From positions 21,654,027 through 21,718,026 of the forward strand of contig NC_089730.1 of the NCBI RefSeq assembly GCF_035083965.1: DNA of 64,000 bases, written 5' to 3'. The position numbers were made by a program, and so were the translations under genes. This stretch comes from Branchiostoma lanceolatum. Its lineage: Eukaryota; Chordata; Leptocardii; Amphioxiformes; Branchiostomatidae. Below are positions 37,844 to 51,100 of this stretch, one piece after another (the stretch's first letter is position 1; every line of letters begins with the position of its first letter). Under the pieces are notes generated by a model. It saw only the letters and a list, made by a program, of their open reading frames with translations, did no database searches and had not been told where the DNA came from.

Positions 37844-38684
37844 CGAGTATAAATAGTGGAGATAACAATTTGTTGACACTGATCATGATTTAGGTCTCGA
37901 TCCGCTTGGCACAAATACGACTGTTACGGTGTTCACACGTATAGTTGGGGCATAAAGCAAGTTGTGTGTGAGGTACTTAGAATATCTCAAAATCATTATT
38001 GGACTGAGAGGCTGAACATGGGGTGAGCTAGACTCCTGAGTTTGGACTGAGAGGTTGTATATAGGGGTAGCTAGTTTCCTAAGATTCGTATATCATTAAG
38101 GGTATGTGTTGTGGTTTGACTGAGAGCCAAGTTAAATAAGGGGTTTCTTGGAAAAGTCCATTAGTGACGTTTAGGTGGAGGCAAGTTTATCCCAGGGCAG
38201 GGCACTTTCTTGCCTTCGTCTTCCCCCAAAAGTCAACAAGTCAAGATTTAGAACATTAGCATTTTATATAAGAGTAGCCACTTGTCCTTCGCTTTCATTT
38301 TTTTACATTTATGGAGTCTATTGTCAGGTTTGCAACTGGCATCTGCGCAGGAATTGAAAAAAAAAAACAAATTTGACATCAATCTTATCTGAAGATATGA
38401 CTGAAGTTGCATCAAGGCAGTTTTCATGCACCAAGACTTATGTTCATAGGAAACACAACTTGTGGGTTTGTGTGTTTGTAAATACAGAGACTGTCAATGA
38501 TGAGTCAATAGACCTTGTTGAAGACCTTGCCAAGCACATCTGTAAATATGTTTTCACATATTTTCCACAGTCATGAAAAAATACCTACCCCGCAGACTAC
38601 AGTAGATTCATACATTTTTGTGAGGATTTAATTTCGTGTTTATCTATTTACTGGTTTGGCTGATTCAGATTCAGAGCCAGGGCT
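37844..38684. other. Stretch without recognisable genes
   Basis: No exon-like feature with similarity to a known family. Confidence 0.4.
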
Positions 38685-38826
38685 GCCCAATTTTAGCCTG
38701 GAATCCATCCTATTTAGCTTCCGGCCGCTACCCTAGCTCCGCTGCGCTACCCAAGCTCGGGTAGCGCAGCGGAGCTAGGGTAGCAGCCGGAAGCTAAATA
38801 GGATGGATTCCAGGCTAGCCCAATTT
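38685..38826. mobile_element. Foldback MITE family 5, 124 bp, 9-bp target duplication
   Basis: Element 38694-38817 is an almost perfect hairpin with roughly 60-bp arms (starts TAGCCTGGAATCC, ends GGATTCCAGGCTA). It is flanked by the exact 9-bp repeat GCCCAATTT at 38685-38693 and 38818-38826. Nine-bp duplications and long inverted ends point to a Mutator-like (MULE) origin. Confidence 0.9.
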
Positions 38827-39570
38827 AACTGTTGCTATCATAGTCCAGCAGCAAAGGTGAAAAATTGTGCAAATTTGTCTAAAAGCACCAAATTTGGTAC
38901 ACATGTTCTTGAATGTATTCCTAACAAGGATAGATAAATAGGCATCTCAAATTCTGCTCATGATCATTTTATGGTATTTTGGGTCATTTTTAGACCAAAA
39001 ATGTACATTTTGGGCTCCTGTGCCCTGGTATTAAAAGTCAAGGGGCTAGCTCTGCTGGCAAAGACACAAAACAAATGGAATTCACATTTGGACATTTTGC
39101 GTTATAATTAGGAGTGAATAGAATGATTTTGGTGTTTTAAGTTGACAGACAAAACAATACTGTAGCACAAAAACATACATTTGCGGTGTCAGGAGTTGGT
39201 AGTATATAGAAAGGGACCGCAGAAACCACACAAAAAATACTGTAACTCTTTCCATTGTGTGACTCTAGCACTACTAGTACTATTGTTTCAAACGCAAACT
39301 CAAAACCACCACGAGCACTCCATTTTCTCCCTACCGGAAATTAAATCCCTGTGAAAATTTCTGCATTTACAGTATTTCCATATCAACAGTTTAAAGTGAA
39401 AAACAGACACAAGCCCTGTACACATCCCATCCCGTGGATGGTTCTATATTTCCTGTGGGGAAGGAACATGTCACAGAAGGCATCAACAGTCGGCCGGGAA
39501 CTAAACTGGCTGAACTACGGAAACGTAACCCTCCGCTCTGATATCACCATGGCAACTCAACATGTCTGCC
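38827..39570. other. Intergenic stretch, no gene recognised
   Basis: A/T-rich, no supported exon. Confidence 0.4.
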
Positions 39571-39574
39571 ACCC

Positions 39575-39752
39575 TTTCTCAAGGTCACACGTCATCTCAA
39601 GGTCAAATGTCACCTCAAGGTCACATGTCCCAAGGTCACATGACTCGAGGTCACATGTCTCGATGTCACATGTCTCGAGGTCACAAGTCTCAAGGTCACA
39701 TGTCTCAAGGTCACATGTCTCAAGGTCACATGTCTCAAGGTCAAATATCGTC
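39575..39752. repeat. 15-bp minisatellite (AAGGTCACATGTCTC)
   Basis: About a dozen copies, diverging at the left. The open frame of about 185 codons through it consists of repeat-encoded SRSHV units and is not taken as a gene. Confidence 0.92.
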
Positions 39753-41571
39753 TTCTTCCTTTTCCATTTTCAGATCCTCTTCTGGCACCTTAATGAATTC
39801 CTTTCCTGCCTGCACTTTCACGAACCACTACTAACTCATACAATGACCAGTCCCTGGCAGTGGTTCATCCCCTACAGTACTGAACAGTCCCTTGGTTGTA
39901 TGCTGTAGCTGTTTGCAATAAAGTACAAGCGAGCGTCGGAGGCAATGTCACAGGAACTTAACAATAACGGTTCACATCCGGCTACAAGACGATAAAATAC
40001 TGAAGACATTTTCACTAACATCTTACATCACTAAGACCTCGGCTCCTCCAGGGCTTCGTCCTTAAGACACTGAGGAAGAAGTCAAGACGTGACTGAAGTG
40101 GTCAGGTGAGAAACACCTGTCTGTCTCTTCTCCGATTAAAATAAAATCATCGTTTCTCCATCAACTTCCATAAAACTGAACGCCACAAAACTAAATACAG
40201 GAAAAGCTACAGTTTAACTACATGTATAGATGCTGTTTTTGTGGGTTGACTATAGTTTGACTCTGGGTTACAGTAATGTGTTGCAGCTCAGTTTTGAGAC
40301 AGAACGGTGAAAACAACACGTCAGATTGTCGCCATGGGAACCCAGGCTTCTGCAATGCCATTTCTTGGTTGTCATCCCCACCTTTTTACATTTTTGCTAC
40401 AATAACAAAATCAATGTTTCTCATTTTAATTCAGATATTCAGATAATTTTTTGGGGCTGTTTTGAGTAATTTTTGGGGAAGCACTGATTTTTTGAAAATG
40501 TTGACATTAAAATAGACAACATAGTATGGAATTCTAACTATGGTGTTTGATAATTTCTTAACCTTTTTTGGGGTTTAACATATTTTTGTTTTGCTATCTA
40601 TATATATTTTGCTTGCTTTGATGAGTGGCCCCCTACGGCCTTGCACTGAGCGAGTTTGTTACAAAAAAAAAAAAGAAAATCTTATCAAACATTTAAAATG
40701 ACTTTATCTACAAAAAGCCCTTGGTGCGTCCTTACAGTACAACTCCTTTTTCATTTCATCCCAATGGTGGAAAATTTCTAATTTTTTTCAATTTATCTCT
40801 TCTGCTGCTGAGGACAACCTCGGAGCAGAGACAATTTTTTTTCTTTTTTTTTCCTACCTAATAAAAATGTGCAGTATGCAATGCTGGAACCCTCCCTCTA
40901 AGGTATTAAATAGTAATATCAATATCATTTCTATTTTTCATATCAAGAAAACCGCTTCACAAGTTCTGCCTATCTATTCGCACTGTCTATCTGTCCTCTA
41001 TCTGCCTCTGTCTTTATTCTGCTAAAACCTTTTTTTGTTCTTACAGAATTTAAAGTTGCCTGAACCGAGTAACAGCATTGCGGAAGCCCAAAGTTTCCGA
41101 CAGGTTTTACACAGAACATCGAAGGCATCATAGAATATAGCGTGTACGTCTTTCTGCGCGTTTCACCTGTTTGTTTGTTTTGTCTGTTTTTATCCTTTCT
41201 ACTCTAAGTAAACAAACACAGAGAATCGTCGTCGCGGCAACTCGACGGGGAGACCTGATTGGCCCATCCTCATGGCCAGTCCGTCCGTCAGACCGATAAG
41301 GCGAAATATTTTCATCGTTTTTTTCTTCTTCAAGACAACCTTTTCAACCTTTTTTTCTTCTTTTTACGTGACAGACAGACAGAAGTACGTAGACTTCACA
41401 GGGGCGTAGCACCAACAACACGTCGCAAAATAAACTATATTGTGAAGACTTCCTCCAAACCTCCGTCGGCGTTTCTCAGTCTGCGTTTCTTCTCTACAGA
41501 TTGTAGTCGATCTATCGTCTCTATACAAAACCAAGTCTCTCTCTCTCTTTCCGGACCGCGTACGTTTCGTG
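39753..41571. other. 3' flank of the HAD gene
   Basis: No gene seen. TTTATT at 41013-41018 is a candidate minus-strand poly(A) signal for the HAD gene ending at 41572. Confidence 0.4.
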
Positions 41572-44500
41572 CTAGTTCTTGTCGGTTTTCGTGTTGTTTG
41601 GTAAGTGTTCCGCCGCAACGCAGTCCTTGAAGTGTTCCATGGCCATGTCGTCCCGGACGAAGAACGCGCGGTGCCCGAACGTCTCCGCAATCTTCAGGTT
41701 CTCCGTGTCGTCATCCATCAGCAGAACCTCCGCCGGCTGGATCACCTGGTGGCGCTTCGACGTGACCTGGAGACATGGGGGTCTAGTGTTAGAATCCAAA
41801 TGTTCTGAGTTCCAAACCCCAACAAGCCCTAATGTTGGTTCAGTTTTTTTTGTAAGGAGGGAAATGGAGCATGCCCTAACCATGCGCCCCCTTACCCTGG
41901 GGAGCAGATCCTCTGACAAGCATAAAATTCTACATCAGATTATCCAGGGATGCTGCTAGGTCACATGTGGCCACAGTCTTCAACTGTGACCTGTCTGACA
42001 GTAATTTCGCCCTTCAAGAAGCCTCAGAATGCCCTAATTTAACTAAAGATTATCTAACTCCTCTGTTGCTCTGGTTCCTTGCACCCCAATGCAATTTTTT
42101 TCTAGAAAAATCCATGCTGTACCCAATGGGAAAAGAGCCCATATGGCTATCTCCTAACTCTACTGTGGTGAAAATGAGTACCTAGCTTTGGTTAGAGACA
42201 TGCTGTCATCCATCCCAGTGTAGGTGGATCGAACCTTACAGTCTGTTCTTACAGTTACACAGCTTCTACCTACTGCACAACACTGGTGTGTTAGGTCTAA
42301 AAGCGGTTTACCAGTTGCACAACAAACAAACAAACAAGCAAACCGACCTCCCGTATGGCGGAGGCGATGTGCTGCTGCTTGCCGAGGATGGGCACGCCCT
42401 GGATCCTCGCCCAGTCCTTCGTGTTCCCGCGGATGATGATTGCACTTGTGTCGCTGAAACACAAACAGTCATTACATGTCTTCTGATCGAACACTTTCAA
42501 CAACTGGGAGCATATTACAAACCTGGTTAAATGATTCGCATGCAGTAGGCACTGGTACACAGCCCTAACGTTACACATCAACCATCAAATATCAACACAA
42601 TATTTACAGATAGAGGGGAACTGTTGTCAAACATGGGGTCATGAACCATGAAGGTCAGGGTTATCTCAAGGACACAAGCAGCATGACACCTGACATAAGC
42701 AGCCATGACACCTGACACTGTTGTTGGCGGGAATTCAACACTCGGGGGTTTTCTGAGAACCAGGGAGGAAAGGCACATTCTTGTCATGAAAGTCTACAGC
42801 TGGATGTTTGTTTGGTTATGGGAGATAGTTGGACACTTACAAATGGCTAACAAACACATTTGTTACTTCAACTCACAACATCCTGTTTTTAAAAGTCCTC
42901 TTTGGAATCTGTGTTGCAAAGACAAATCCCAACACATTAACATCACTGCCCTTCCTCCAGGGCGGAGAAATCATTATATTTTCATACTTTTCTTTGTTGA
43001 AGAGTTTTGCTACGGAATGTGAAGGTAGACTGTGAACTTAGAAGTGTTCATACAACATTTTAGCCATGTTCTCTTCCAGCATCTCTGCAAGGCTGGCTTC
43101 TTAGAAAACTCTCTGCATTTGGAAAAGTGGCATTTGGAATCTATAACAAAATCTTACAAAATTTAATGTATATGTCACAGAGACAGAGATACAAAAGTTA
43201 CGATAATAAGCTAGGGTACGAGATGCTTAGCGAAACAAAGCAGACAAGCAGTTTGACAACGATGAGGATGATGCTACATCTAATGACATTTTGTTTGCTT
43301 GTTTGTTTGTTTGCATTTGACTGCATGTACTAACAACAAACAAACAAACATGACGTACCTGTGTGGGATGGCTATCTTAAGCGTGACCTCACCTGTGTGG
43401 GATGGCTATTTTTAGCGTGACCTCACCTGTGTGGGATGGCTATTTTTAGCCTGACCTCACCTGTGTGGGATGGCTATTTTTAGCATGACCTTACCTGTGT
43501 GGGATGGCTATTTTTAGCGTGACCTCACCTGTGTGGGATGGCTATTTTTAGCGTTACCTTACCTGTGTGGGATGGCTATTTTTAGCCTGACCTCACCTGT
43601 GTGGGATGGCTATTTTTAGCGTGACCTTACCTGTGTGGGATGGCTAATTTTAGCCTGACCTCACCTGTGTGGGATGGCTATTTTTAGCGTGACCTTACCT
43701 GTGTGGGATGGCTATTTTTAGCGTGACCTCACCTGTGTGGGATGGCTATTTTTAGCGTTACCTTACCTGTGTGGGATGGCTATTTTTTAGCGTGACCTCA
43801 CCTGTGTGGGATGGCTATTTTTAGCGTGTCCTTACCTGCGTGGGATGGCTATTTTTTAGCGTGACCTTACCTGTGTGGGATGGCTATTTTTAGCGTGACC
43901 TTACCTGTGTGGGATGGCTATTTTTAGCGTGACCTTACCTGTGTGGGATGGCTATTTTTAGCCTGACCTCACCTGTGTGGGATGGCTATTTTTAGCGTTA
44001 CCTTACCTGTGTGGGATGGCTATTTTTAGCGTGACATTACCTGTGTGGGATGGCTATTTTAAGCGTGACCTTACCTGTGTGGGATGGCTATTTTTAGCGT
44101 GACCTTACCTGTGTGGGATGGCTATTTTTAGCGTGACCTTACCTGTGTGTGCAGGCTATTTTTTAGCGTGACCTTACCTGTGTGGGATGGCTATTTTTAG
44201 CGTGACCTTACCTGTGTGGGATGGCTATTTTAAGCGTGACCTTACCTGTGTGGGATGGCTATTTTTAGCGTGACCTTACCTGTGTGGGATGGCTATTTTT
44301 AGCGTGACCTTACCTGTGTGTGCAGGCTATTTTTAGCGTGACCTTACCTGTGTGGGATGGCTATTTTTAGCGTGACCTTACCTGTGTGGGATGGCTATTT
44401 TCAGCGTTACCTTACCTGTGTGTGAAGGCTATCTTAAGCGTGACCTTACCTGTGTGTGAAGGCTATTTTTAGCGTGACATTACCTGTGTGGGATGGCTAT

Positions 44501-46760
44501 TTTTAGCGGGACCCTACCTGTGTGGGATGGCTATTTTTAGCGTGTCCTTACCTGTGTGGGATGGCTATTTTTAGCCTGACCTTACCTGTGAGGGATGGCT
44601 ATTTTTAGCGTGACCTTACCTGTGTGGGATGGCTATTTTTAGCGTGACCTTACCTGTGTGGGATGGCTATTTTAAGCGTGACCTTACCTGTGTGGGATGG
44701 CTATTTTTAGCGTGACCTTACCTGTGTGTGCAGGCTATTTTTAGCGTGACCTTACCTGTGTGGGATGGCTATTTTTAGCGTGACCTTACCTGTGTGGGAT
44801 GGCTATTTTCAGCGTTACCTTACCTGTGTGTGAAGGCTATCTTAAGCGTGACCTTACCTGTGTGGGATGGCTATTTTTAGCGTGTCCTTACCTGTGTGGG
44901 ATAGCTACTTTTAGCGTGACCTTACCTGTGTGGGATGGCTATTTTTAGCCTGACCTTACCTGTGAGGGATGGCTATTTTTAGCGTGACCTTACCTGTGTG
45001 GGATGGCTATTTTTAGCGTGACCTTACCTGTGTGGGATGGCTATTTTTAGCGTGTCCTTGATGAGCGGAGACTGTGAGCTGAAGGTCACGACGCACAGGT
45101 GCAGGCTGGAGTCCAGGCAGGCGGCGATGAAGTACTTGAAGCACGGTCGCACGTGTTTGGCGAGCTTGCTGGGGCCGTCCTCCCAGCAGCCCTTGGTGTG
45201 CACGGTGATGATGGTTCTGTCCCAGTCCAGCGCCACCAGGCGAACCCCCGCGGCACGCAGCTTCTGTACGATACTGGGCACAGAGAGGAGGGAGAAAGCC
45301 ATTAGACTTACACATGTAGCTTATAAATTAAAGTAAAGTAATTAGACTGATATGAGTGGAAGCTTGAAAAGCTTTCAAATGGCCACTAGTCGGACCCTCG
45401 CCGCACGTAGCTTCTGCACAATACTGGACAGAAAAGTACAGAAAAAATGAACCAGTTTCAAGTCAAGTTTAGCTGACTGAAGAGCTACTTCTACACAATA
45501 CTGAGCATTCATATTGACGTCCATACCTGTCGTCTGTACCTGGTATGAGGGTCTGCATGCCTTTTTACATGGCATGAGGCGTATCAAGCTATTCTCATTT
45601 ACCGTCAAGTGTTGGCAGGACCCCCCATCCAGACCCTTTGAAATTGTTTGCGAGATAGAATAAACAACTAGATACATATACTGCAAACCCAAGTCTATTA
45701 GAATCTGAATCATGGACGTGATGAACAATTGAAATATGGAATAAAATGCCCATGAAGTTCTTGAGAAAGCAGCTAGAGGGCCCAAAGTTATATCACTTCT
45801 TCCTGAGCACTACCAAAAACATAACCTTCTCAGTTCAAAGGTAATGAAAAGATGAAAATCATGTGGTCAAATTTAGATAGCAGCTTGCATGTGTACTGGA
45901 CGTCAATTTTAGCTCAACTTACACATGAATACTGATTTCTTTTGGGGGTTCGGGTTGTCTGGGTCATGCCTGATGGTCATACTAATAATTAGCTTGTTCA
46001 CCATTTCGAGTACCTATTTGGCCACGTTTCAGAAGAAACTAAAATCAGATAATTCGCTCAAAATCAACACCACAAGAATCTTACACGATATGCAGGAAAA
46101 AATTCTAATATCTCAACACTAGTTTTAATCTAAGTCTCATCAAAAGTACGACACCATAAGGCATAACTAGGTCTATGACTGAGTGACATCCAAGCCTTTT
46201 TTTCCTTCTGCATTTGTTTACACTAATTTTAGCCCGACCTTCTTACAGGCTATCATACAACAAACTCGAGACGTTTTACAGACATGAACACGACATGCAT
46301 GATAACCAGGGTCATTGGAAACATTTTTCACTCTGAGAAGCTTCTCTTTTCCCTCTCTAGGTTGCCTCTTACACATAATCAAAACTGTCTTGGGGGATTT
46401 TGTATAATTTATCATATAAAGAAGTTACAGTCGTTAAAGTAACACACATACAAAATAGGCACGGGGCAAAGTACTCAAATTTGCGGTCGGGAGGGCGGGA
46501 ATTCAAACCGTGTGGGTTCAGGGACGCGTCCGAAATTCTGCGGTTATGTTTTCTACACGAGTTGAATGTCAAATTCGCCGGGAAAACCCGCAGGAACCTT
46601 TTCTCCCGACCGCAAACCTCTGGAGGTGTGTCAGGGCGACCTTACACAGATACCCGGCTAGGCTGGAGAGGGTTGGGCTCTCGGCTCGGAACCGAACCTG
46701 CACGCACACTTACCTCCGCGCCATTTCCTTCTGGCTCTTACTGGAGCTTCCCCCGCTCAT
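41572..46760 (-). CDS. Small HAD-superfamily hydrolase (phosphatase-like)
   Basis: Minus-strand exons 46714-46760, 45028-45273, 42348-42453 and 41572-41766 join exactly in phase to 197 aa. All four HAD motifs are present: LVALDWDRTI (Asp32/Asp34, nucleophile and acid/base), CVVTFSS (motif II Thr), ILGKQQHI (motif III Lys) and VLLMDDDTENLK (motif IV, Asp151-153). This predicts an active Mg-dependent phosphohydrolase, cytosolic because there is no signal peptide or membrane segment. Without a cap insertion of note, small or macromolecular substrates are both possible; I do not recognise a named ortholog. Exon 2 is unusual: its acceptor is duplicated at 45438 and its donor sits at the edge of a 1.7-kb array of about 50 copies of itself. 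Using the first donor (45027) keeps the frame into exon 3. Confidence 0.8.
42185..42342 (+). repeat. Dispersed repeat with AAAC tail, copy 3
   Basis: CATCCCAGTGTAGGTGGATC, CTGGTGTGTTAGG and an ACAAACAAACAAAC tail. It abuts the donor of HAD exon 3 (42347), so its tail lies in the start of that intron. Confidence 0.6.
43357..45060 (-). repeat. 34-bp minisatellite copying the HAD exon 2 end and donor, about 50 copies
   Basis: Read on the minus strand each unit contains CACGCTAAAAATAGCC, ATCCCACACAG and the donor GTAAGGT. The exon itself ends AAAATAGCCATCCCACACAG before GTAAGG. Minor variants (TAAG for AAAA, one-base insertions, GTGCAGG versions) are spread through the array and show higher-order blocks. 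The unit length is 34 bp, so choosing a donor n units away would shift the frame unless n is a multiple of 3. Confidence 0.95.
45381..45440 (-). repeat. Duplicate of HAD exon 2 acceptor and first 50 coding bases
   Basis: Minus-strand CTGTCCAG then TATTGTGCAGAAGCTACGTG parallels the real acceptor at 45274 (CTGTGCCCAG then TATCGTACAGAAGCTGCGTG). The translation SIVQKLRAA is the same. It then stops within the copy, so it is not a working exon. Confidence 0.85.
45545..45640. mobile_element. MITE family 4, short diverged copy
   Basis: ATGAGGGTCTGCATGCC...TTTTTAC on the left and GGACCCCCCATCCAGACCCT on the right, matching the ends of 31305-31512. Lies in HAD intron 1. Confidence 0.55.
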
Positions 46761-47814
46761 CCTCCAGCCGTAAGTCTTGCTGAAAAGCGGGAAATCACGG
46801 CGAAATCGGGGAGAAAGGTGACGAAAAGCGACGTGTGCTCCTCCTCATGACGAACTAGGCTGGAAGGGGCCTCGGACAGGCCGGACGGGAGGGGCTGGCC
46901 ACCGCGAAACTATTTAACGCCTGCCTTTTCCTCTTCACGAATCCAAAAAAAAATGGAAGTAATAATCATTTAATAAACAGTATGCACATTAAAAACATTA
47001 TAAATAATATTTTGTACGCTACTTTGTTGCTTTACAGCTTAATCTATAGAAAGAAATGGCATGGCGCTTTTGCTCTTTTTCAAGGCACTGCTGTACAACG
47101 AACACTCGCAAGAAGTTTCCATTACCTTTGACCTTTAGTGACCTGATTACCATCATCAAAACACACGTGTTATCGGGAATGTCACGTCATGTGTGATGTA
47201 GGAGTTGACTTTGAACCCCTCGAAGTAATCTAGGCTAAAACGCTCAATAGCTGGTACTTGTAGTAGATGGAAATAGACTGGTCTTCAATTAGAGATTTTT
47301 TTGGCTCATTCAAGACCATTCAATATTTTTGGATATTAAACTTAGGATGAATACTTAGTATCAATGAACGTTTTTTTGTTGAAGTAACGTTAACAACAAC
47401 AAAAATCATTGAGATAAGCATTGTACTTTTGCGCACATGATAGGCATTTTTATTATCCATATCAGTTCAAATGATGTGCAAGCATTGTCAAAATATACTA
47501 TTTAAAGAAACTGAGTAGTATGAAGGACTGCCATGTAAAGCCAAGCTGCTATCCGTCATTTCAGACTAGTGTGTAACGTTACCATGCTTGTCAGCTTATT
47601 TACACTAGCTTCCATACTGACGTTACTATTCCTAGTGTACTTCTTTTCTTCTTTCATTCAATGACTTTTATTGTCAACGTTACATATCAATCAATTTATG
47701 TACATTTGTATATATCATATTGACTTGATCATTTCGTTGTTGCAATAGTAAGTTATATCGTACTTTGATTTATCATACTACATAATTTCACAACTTCATG
47801 CATAAAAAATACCT
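46761..47814. other. Intergenic region between divergent HAD and NLR genes
   Basis: Head-to-head arrangement. No exon recognised; the HAD promoter should lie just right of 46760. Confidence 0.45.
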
Positions 47815-47960
47815 TCCAATCAAACCCCCCTATTCGTCTAATGTAATCATCCTGACGTCATCCATTCAAGATGGCGGCCATCGATCACGGAAGTCACGCC
47901 CCCCTCCCCGAACAAAGTTCAAAGCCGACAAAACTGTAACATTTCAGTTGAGTCATGCAC
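47815..47960 (+). promoter_or_regulatory. Promoter of NLR gene 1 (CRE- and YY1-like sites)
   Basis: CCTGACGTCATCC and TCAAGATGGCGGCCATC, then a C-rich run and TAACATTTCAGTT. The same order is found upstream of NLR gene 2 at 53750-53950. Confidence 0.6.
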
Positions 47961-48125
47961 TGTGACTGAGCTGCTGTTTGAGGACTTGAAGCGACTATCT
48001 ACGTCGTTTGTTTCTCTTAACACGTCAAGGAGATAGTCGATGGACACCTGACTCAGTGGCTGACAAGTGTAACGTTACCGAAAGGATTTAGCAGTCTACG
48101 CGGCCGGGACACTCACAACGCCAAC

Positions 48126-51100
48126 ATGGCCCTGAGTAAGCCCACCGGCACGGACCCGGTCTACACCCCCGGTACGGACCCGGTCTACACCCCCGGGACG
48201 GCTCGGGGCGCTAAACTGGCAGCTCTGCTGGTGGACGAGGGCACTGCGCTAGTCAGGAACATATTTGAAGACGAAGTCAAGAACATGAACCCTCCAAGTC
48301 TTCGTGAGCAGCTGGAAAATCACAGGGGATGTCTTTATGATAATGCAATGTTCAAGAGGCAAGGTAAAAAGTGCAAGGTAAACTTAAATCGTTGCCAGAG
48401 GGACACATTGTACCCACCCGGCTGTGATGTTCCAGATACTGCACAGGGGTTTGACATATCACTTTTAGAACGCCTCTTGAACGATCTCGTGTGGTTAGAA
48501 CTCGGTAGAGATGCACCGCACGCAGACCACAGGAATAGTTTTCGGCAGTTTAGGAACAACAATTACGGACACATTTCGAGCACGGACCTGTCTCAGGGAG
48601 ACTTTGACAGACTGTGGAAAGAGCTGAGTGAAATCCTGGTCGCCCTCGGCGGGGACAAAGACAAGATTTCAGAAAGATATAACCGGAGCATTGACCCGGA
48701 ACTGGAAGCTGAGTACTTTGACCTTCTAGAGAAATTGTACAAAGATGACATGGAGCTCAAGGCCATTGTCCTAGCTCAGGGAGAGAGGCTAAGAAAAAGG
48801 CAAGAAGACATTTTGGAGGAGTTGAGAAATTTGCCAGAGAAAGTCCGTGATGCTCAGAGCCCAGGAACGGACCCCAGACAGCGTGAAGACTCAAGTTCCA
48901 GGGCAGGTGAGATTTCTCACCATTGATGTTATCTGAACATGTCATAGGCAACACAAATATGGAGCCTTTTAAACCGACACTTATTACTATGGTAGGGCTT
49001 GAACAGCTTCGTTACAAATTGTTTACAGTATGATTGATATATATATTTAATCTGCGCACAATACAGGATTGGCTGATGCGGCTCATGACGTCATCGCCTG
49101 TCTGAAGGACCTGTACGCTACAGAGTATGCGCATGTGCGGCCTCTACCGTGGTGCGAAGACCTCAACCTGCATCTTGGAGAAATCTACACAAGCCTGCAG
49201 CTCCAGCGCCGAGATGACAAGGGGCACTTTCAGGGCACAAACACTATCGTAAGCTTATCGGATATTTACAACACAGGCGAAGGAGAAGATAGCCAAGGTA
49301 AGGTCAGGTCATGTGTCAGAAAGATTCGAGTAGAGGGGGACCCTGGTATTGGGAAGTCGTGCTCTTGTCAGAAGCTTGCTTATGATTGGTCCTGTGGGAA
49401 GCTAGGAAGGTTCAAGTTTGTGTTCTTTCTGGAAATGCGACACTTAGCTGGGAAAGTCAAAGATGCTATTTTTGAGCAGCTCCTACCAAAGGATACAGAC
49501 ATGACTGCGGACCAGCTATGGTCCTACATCAAAGAGAACCAGGAAGATGTTCTCTTCATCCTAGACGGTCTAGATGAGCTCAGTCAGGCAGCTAGGAAAG
49601 TCACAGATGTGGTGGACTTGATTCAGGGCAAAGTCCTCCGCAACTGTCATGTCCTGGTGACCTCCAGGCCGTACCACTCTGTCGAAGACCTGGAGAAATG
49701 TCACAAATTCTACAAAATCGCAGGCTATAGTTGGAAAAACTCAGAGGAGTTCATACACAAATACTTTTGCCAGTCCCCAGGGTCTGCCTCAAAACTAGTG
49801 GAACAGCTTCAGAGTAACAGGAGTTTGTCAGAAATAGTAGCAAATCCTCTCAACAATGTGCTGATATGTGTTGCTTGGGAAGACAACAACAAACACTTTC
49901 CCTCTAGCGAAGCTGAACTTTATGAAATGATTGTCAGTTTGATTGCTAAGCGATTCTGTACAAAGAAAAACCTTCCAATTAAAGGTGGTAAATTTCCCCC
50001 CAACATACAAGACGCCTTGCGAGGCCTGGGAAAACTGTCCTGGGAGGGGCTAGAGCTAGAGGAGCTCCAGTTTGACATAGATGAGATCACAAAGAAGTAT
50101 GGCGCGACCGCCGATAACATGTTGAACATGGGCCTCCTGACTAGAGATCACTCTTTCTCCAGAATTAAACGCACCTGCAACTGTGCGTTCCTGCATAAAA
50201 CGTTTCAGGAATACATGGCCGCTCGCTACATGAGTGGCTTGGTCACGGAAGGAAGTAGCAGAGAAGAGGGGATGAGATGTCTTCGTAGTTTGTTTGGCTT
50301 GAAGAAGACTTCTGACATCGCCGGGAAACCGATTTTTCCGATTAGTTTTCTTCCTAGTTTGTTTGGTTTGACCAACGCTCCTGGCATCGACAGGGAACTG
50401 GTTTTAAAGTGTCGCCGTAAATACAGGGAGATTCAGAACTGGCTACTTTTGATCCTGGGTGGGAATGCAGACCCACTGTTTGACATGTTTGCAGACCAAC
50501 TAAACAAAGCTACAACCGATGAGGACAGGGACATTTTGTCGTTTGTGTGTATCATGTGGCTTGGCAAAACTACATGTGCAGGTGCTGAAATGGCTGCGAT
50601 CGTGGCGCCGTATTTGTCTAAGCACGTGCACGTAACTAACAACCTGGGCGATTTGAGTGATCACTATGATCGTCATATCAACTGGTTTGTAGGATTGACA
50701 CACCTTCTGACCTATCAAAAGAAGCTCGCTGCAAGTAACAATCCGAAGTTCGCACAGAATTTAACGATTAACTGTAGTTATATCAATGCAGGATCTTCAG
50801 ACCAAGACAAACTTGACCTGTTCGATAAGGCATTTTTACACTATGACAATGTACGCTCTGTGACATTACTGGAGACTGGTGGTGGCAGTAGCGCTTTTTA
50901 TCATACTTTCTCCCCACTGCGCACATTCATACCTCGGTGTGGAACGGAAAGTGTGTCCATTGATGTCAATGGTACATTTTATCTGTCTCTGTTAAGCTCG
51001 CTGGAACAGCTGTCAAAGGCACCAAGGGTAGAACATATCAGAATCACCGTACGTGGTGACATGAAAGGTATTGATGGGCCTGATATAGACTTCTCAGAAT

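Noticed and set aside
39351-39908. 185-codon open frame with SRSHV repeats
   Set aside because: It coincides with a 15-bp minisatellite and has no family similarity outside it.
43357-45060. Regular 34-bp repeats resembling a CRISPR array
   Set aside because: There are no unique spacers, the units are directly abutting, and the unit equals the adjoining exon end plus donor in a eukaryotic gene.
49828-50718. Minus-strand frames under NLR gene 1
   Set aside because: Shadows of the conserved plus-strand NLR coding sequence.
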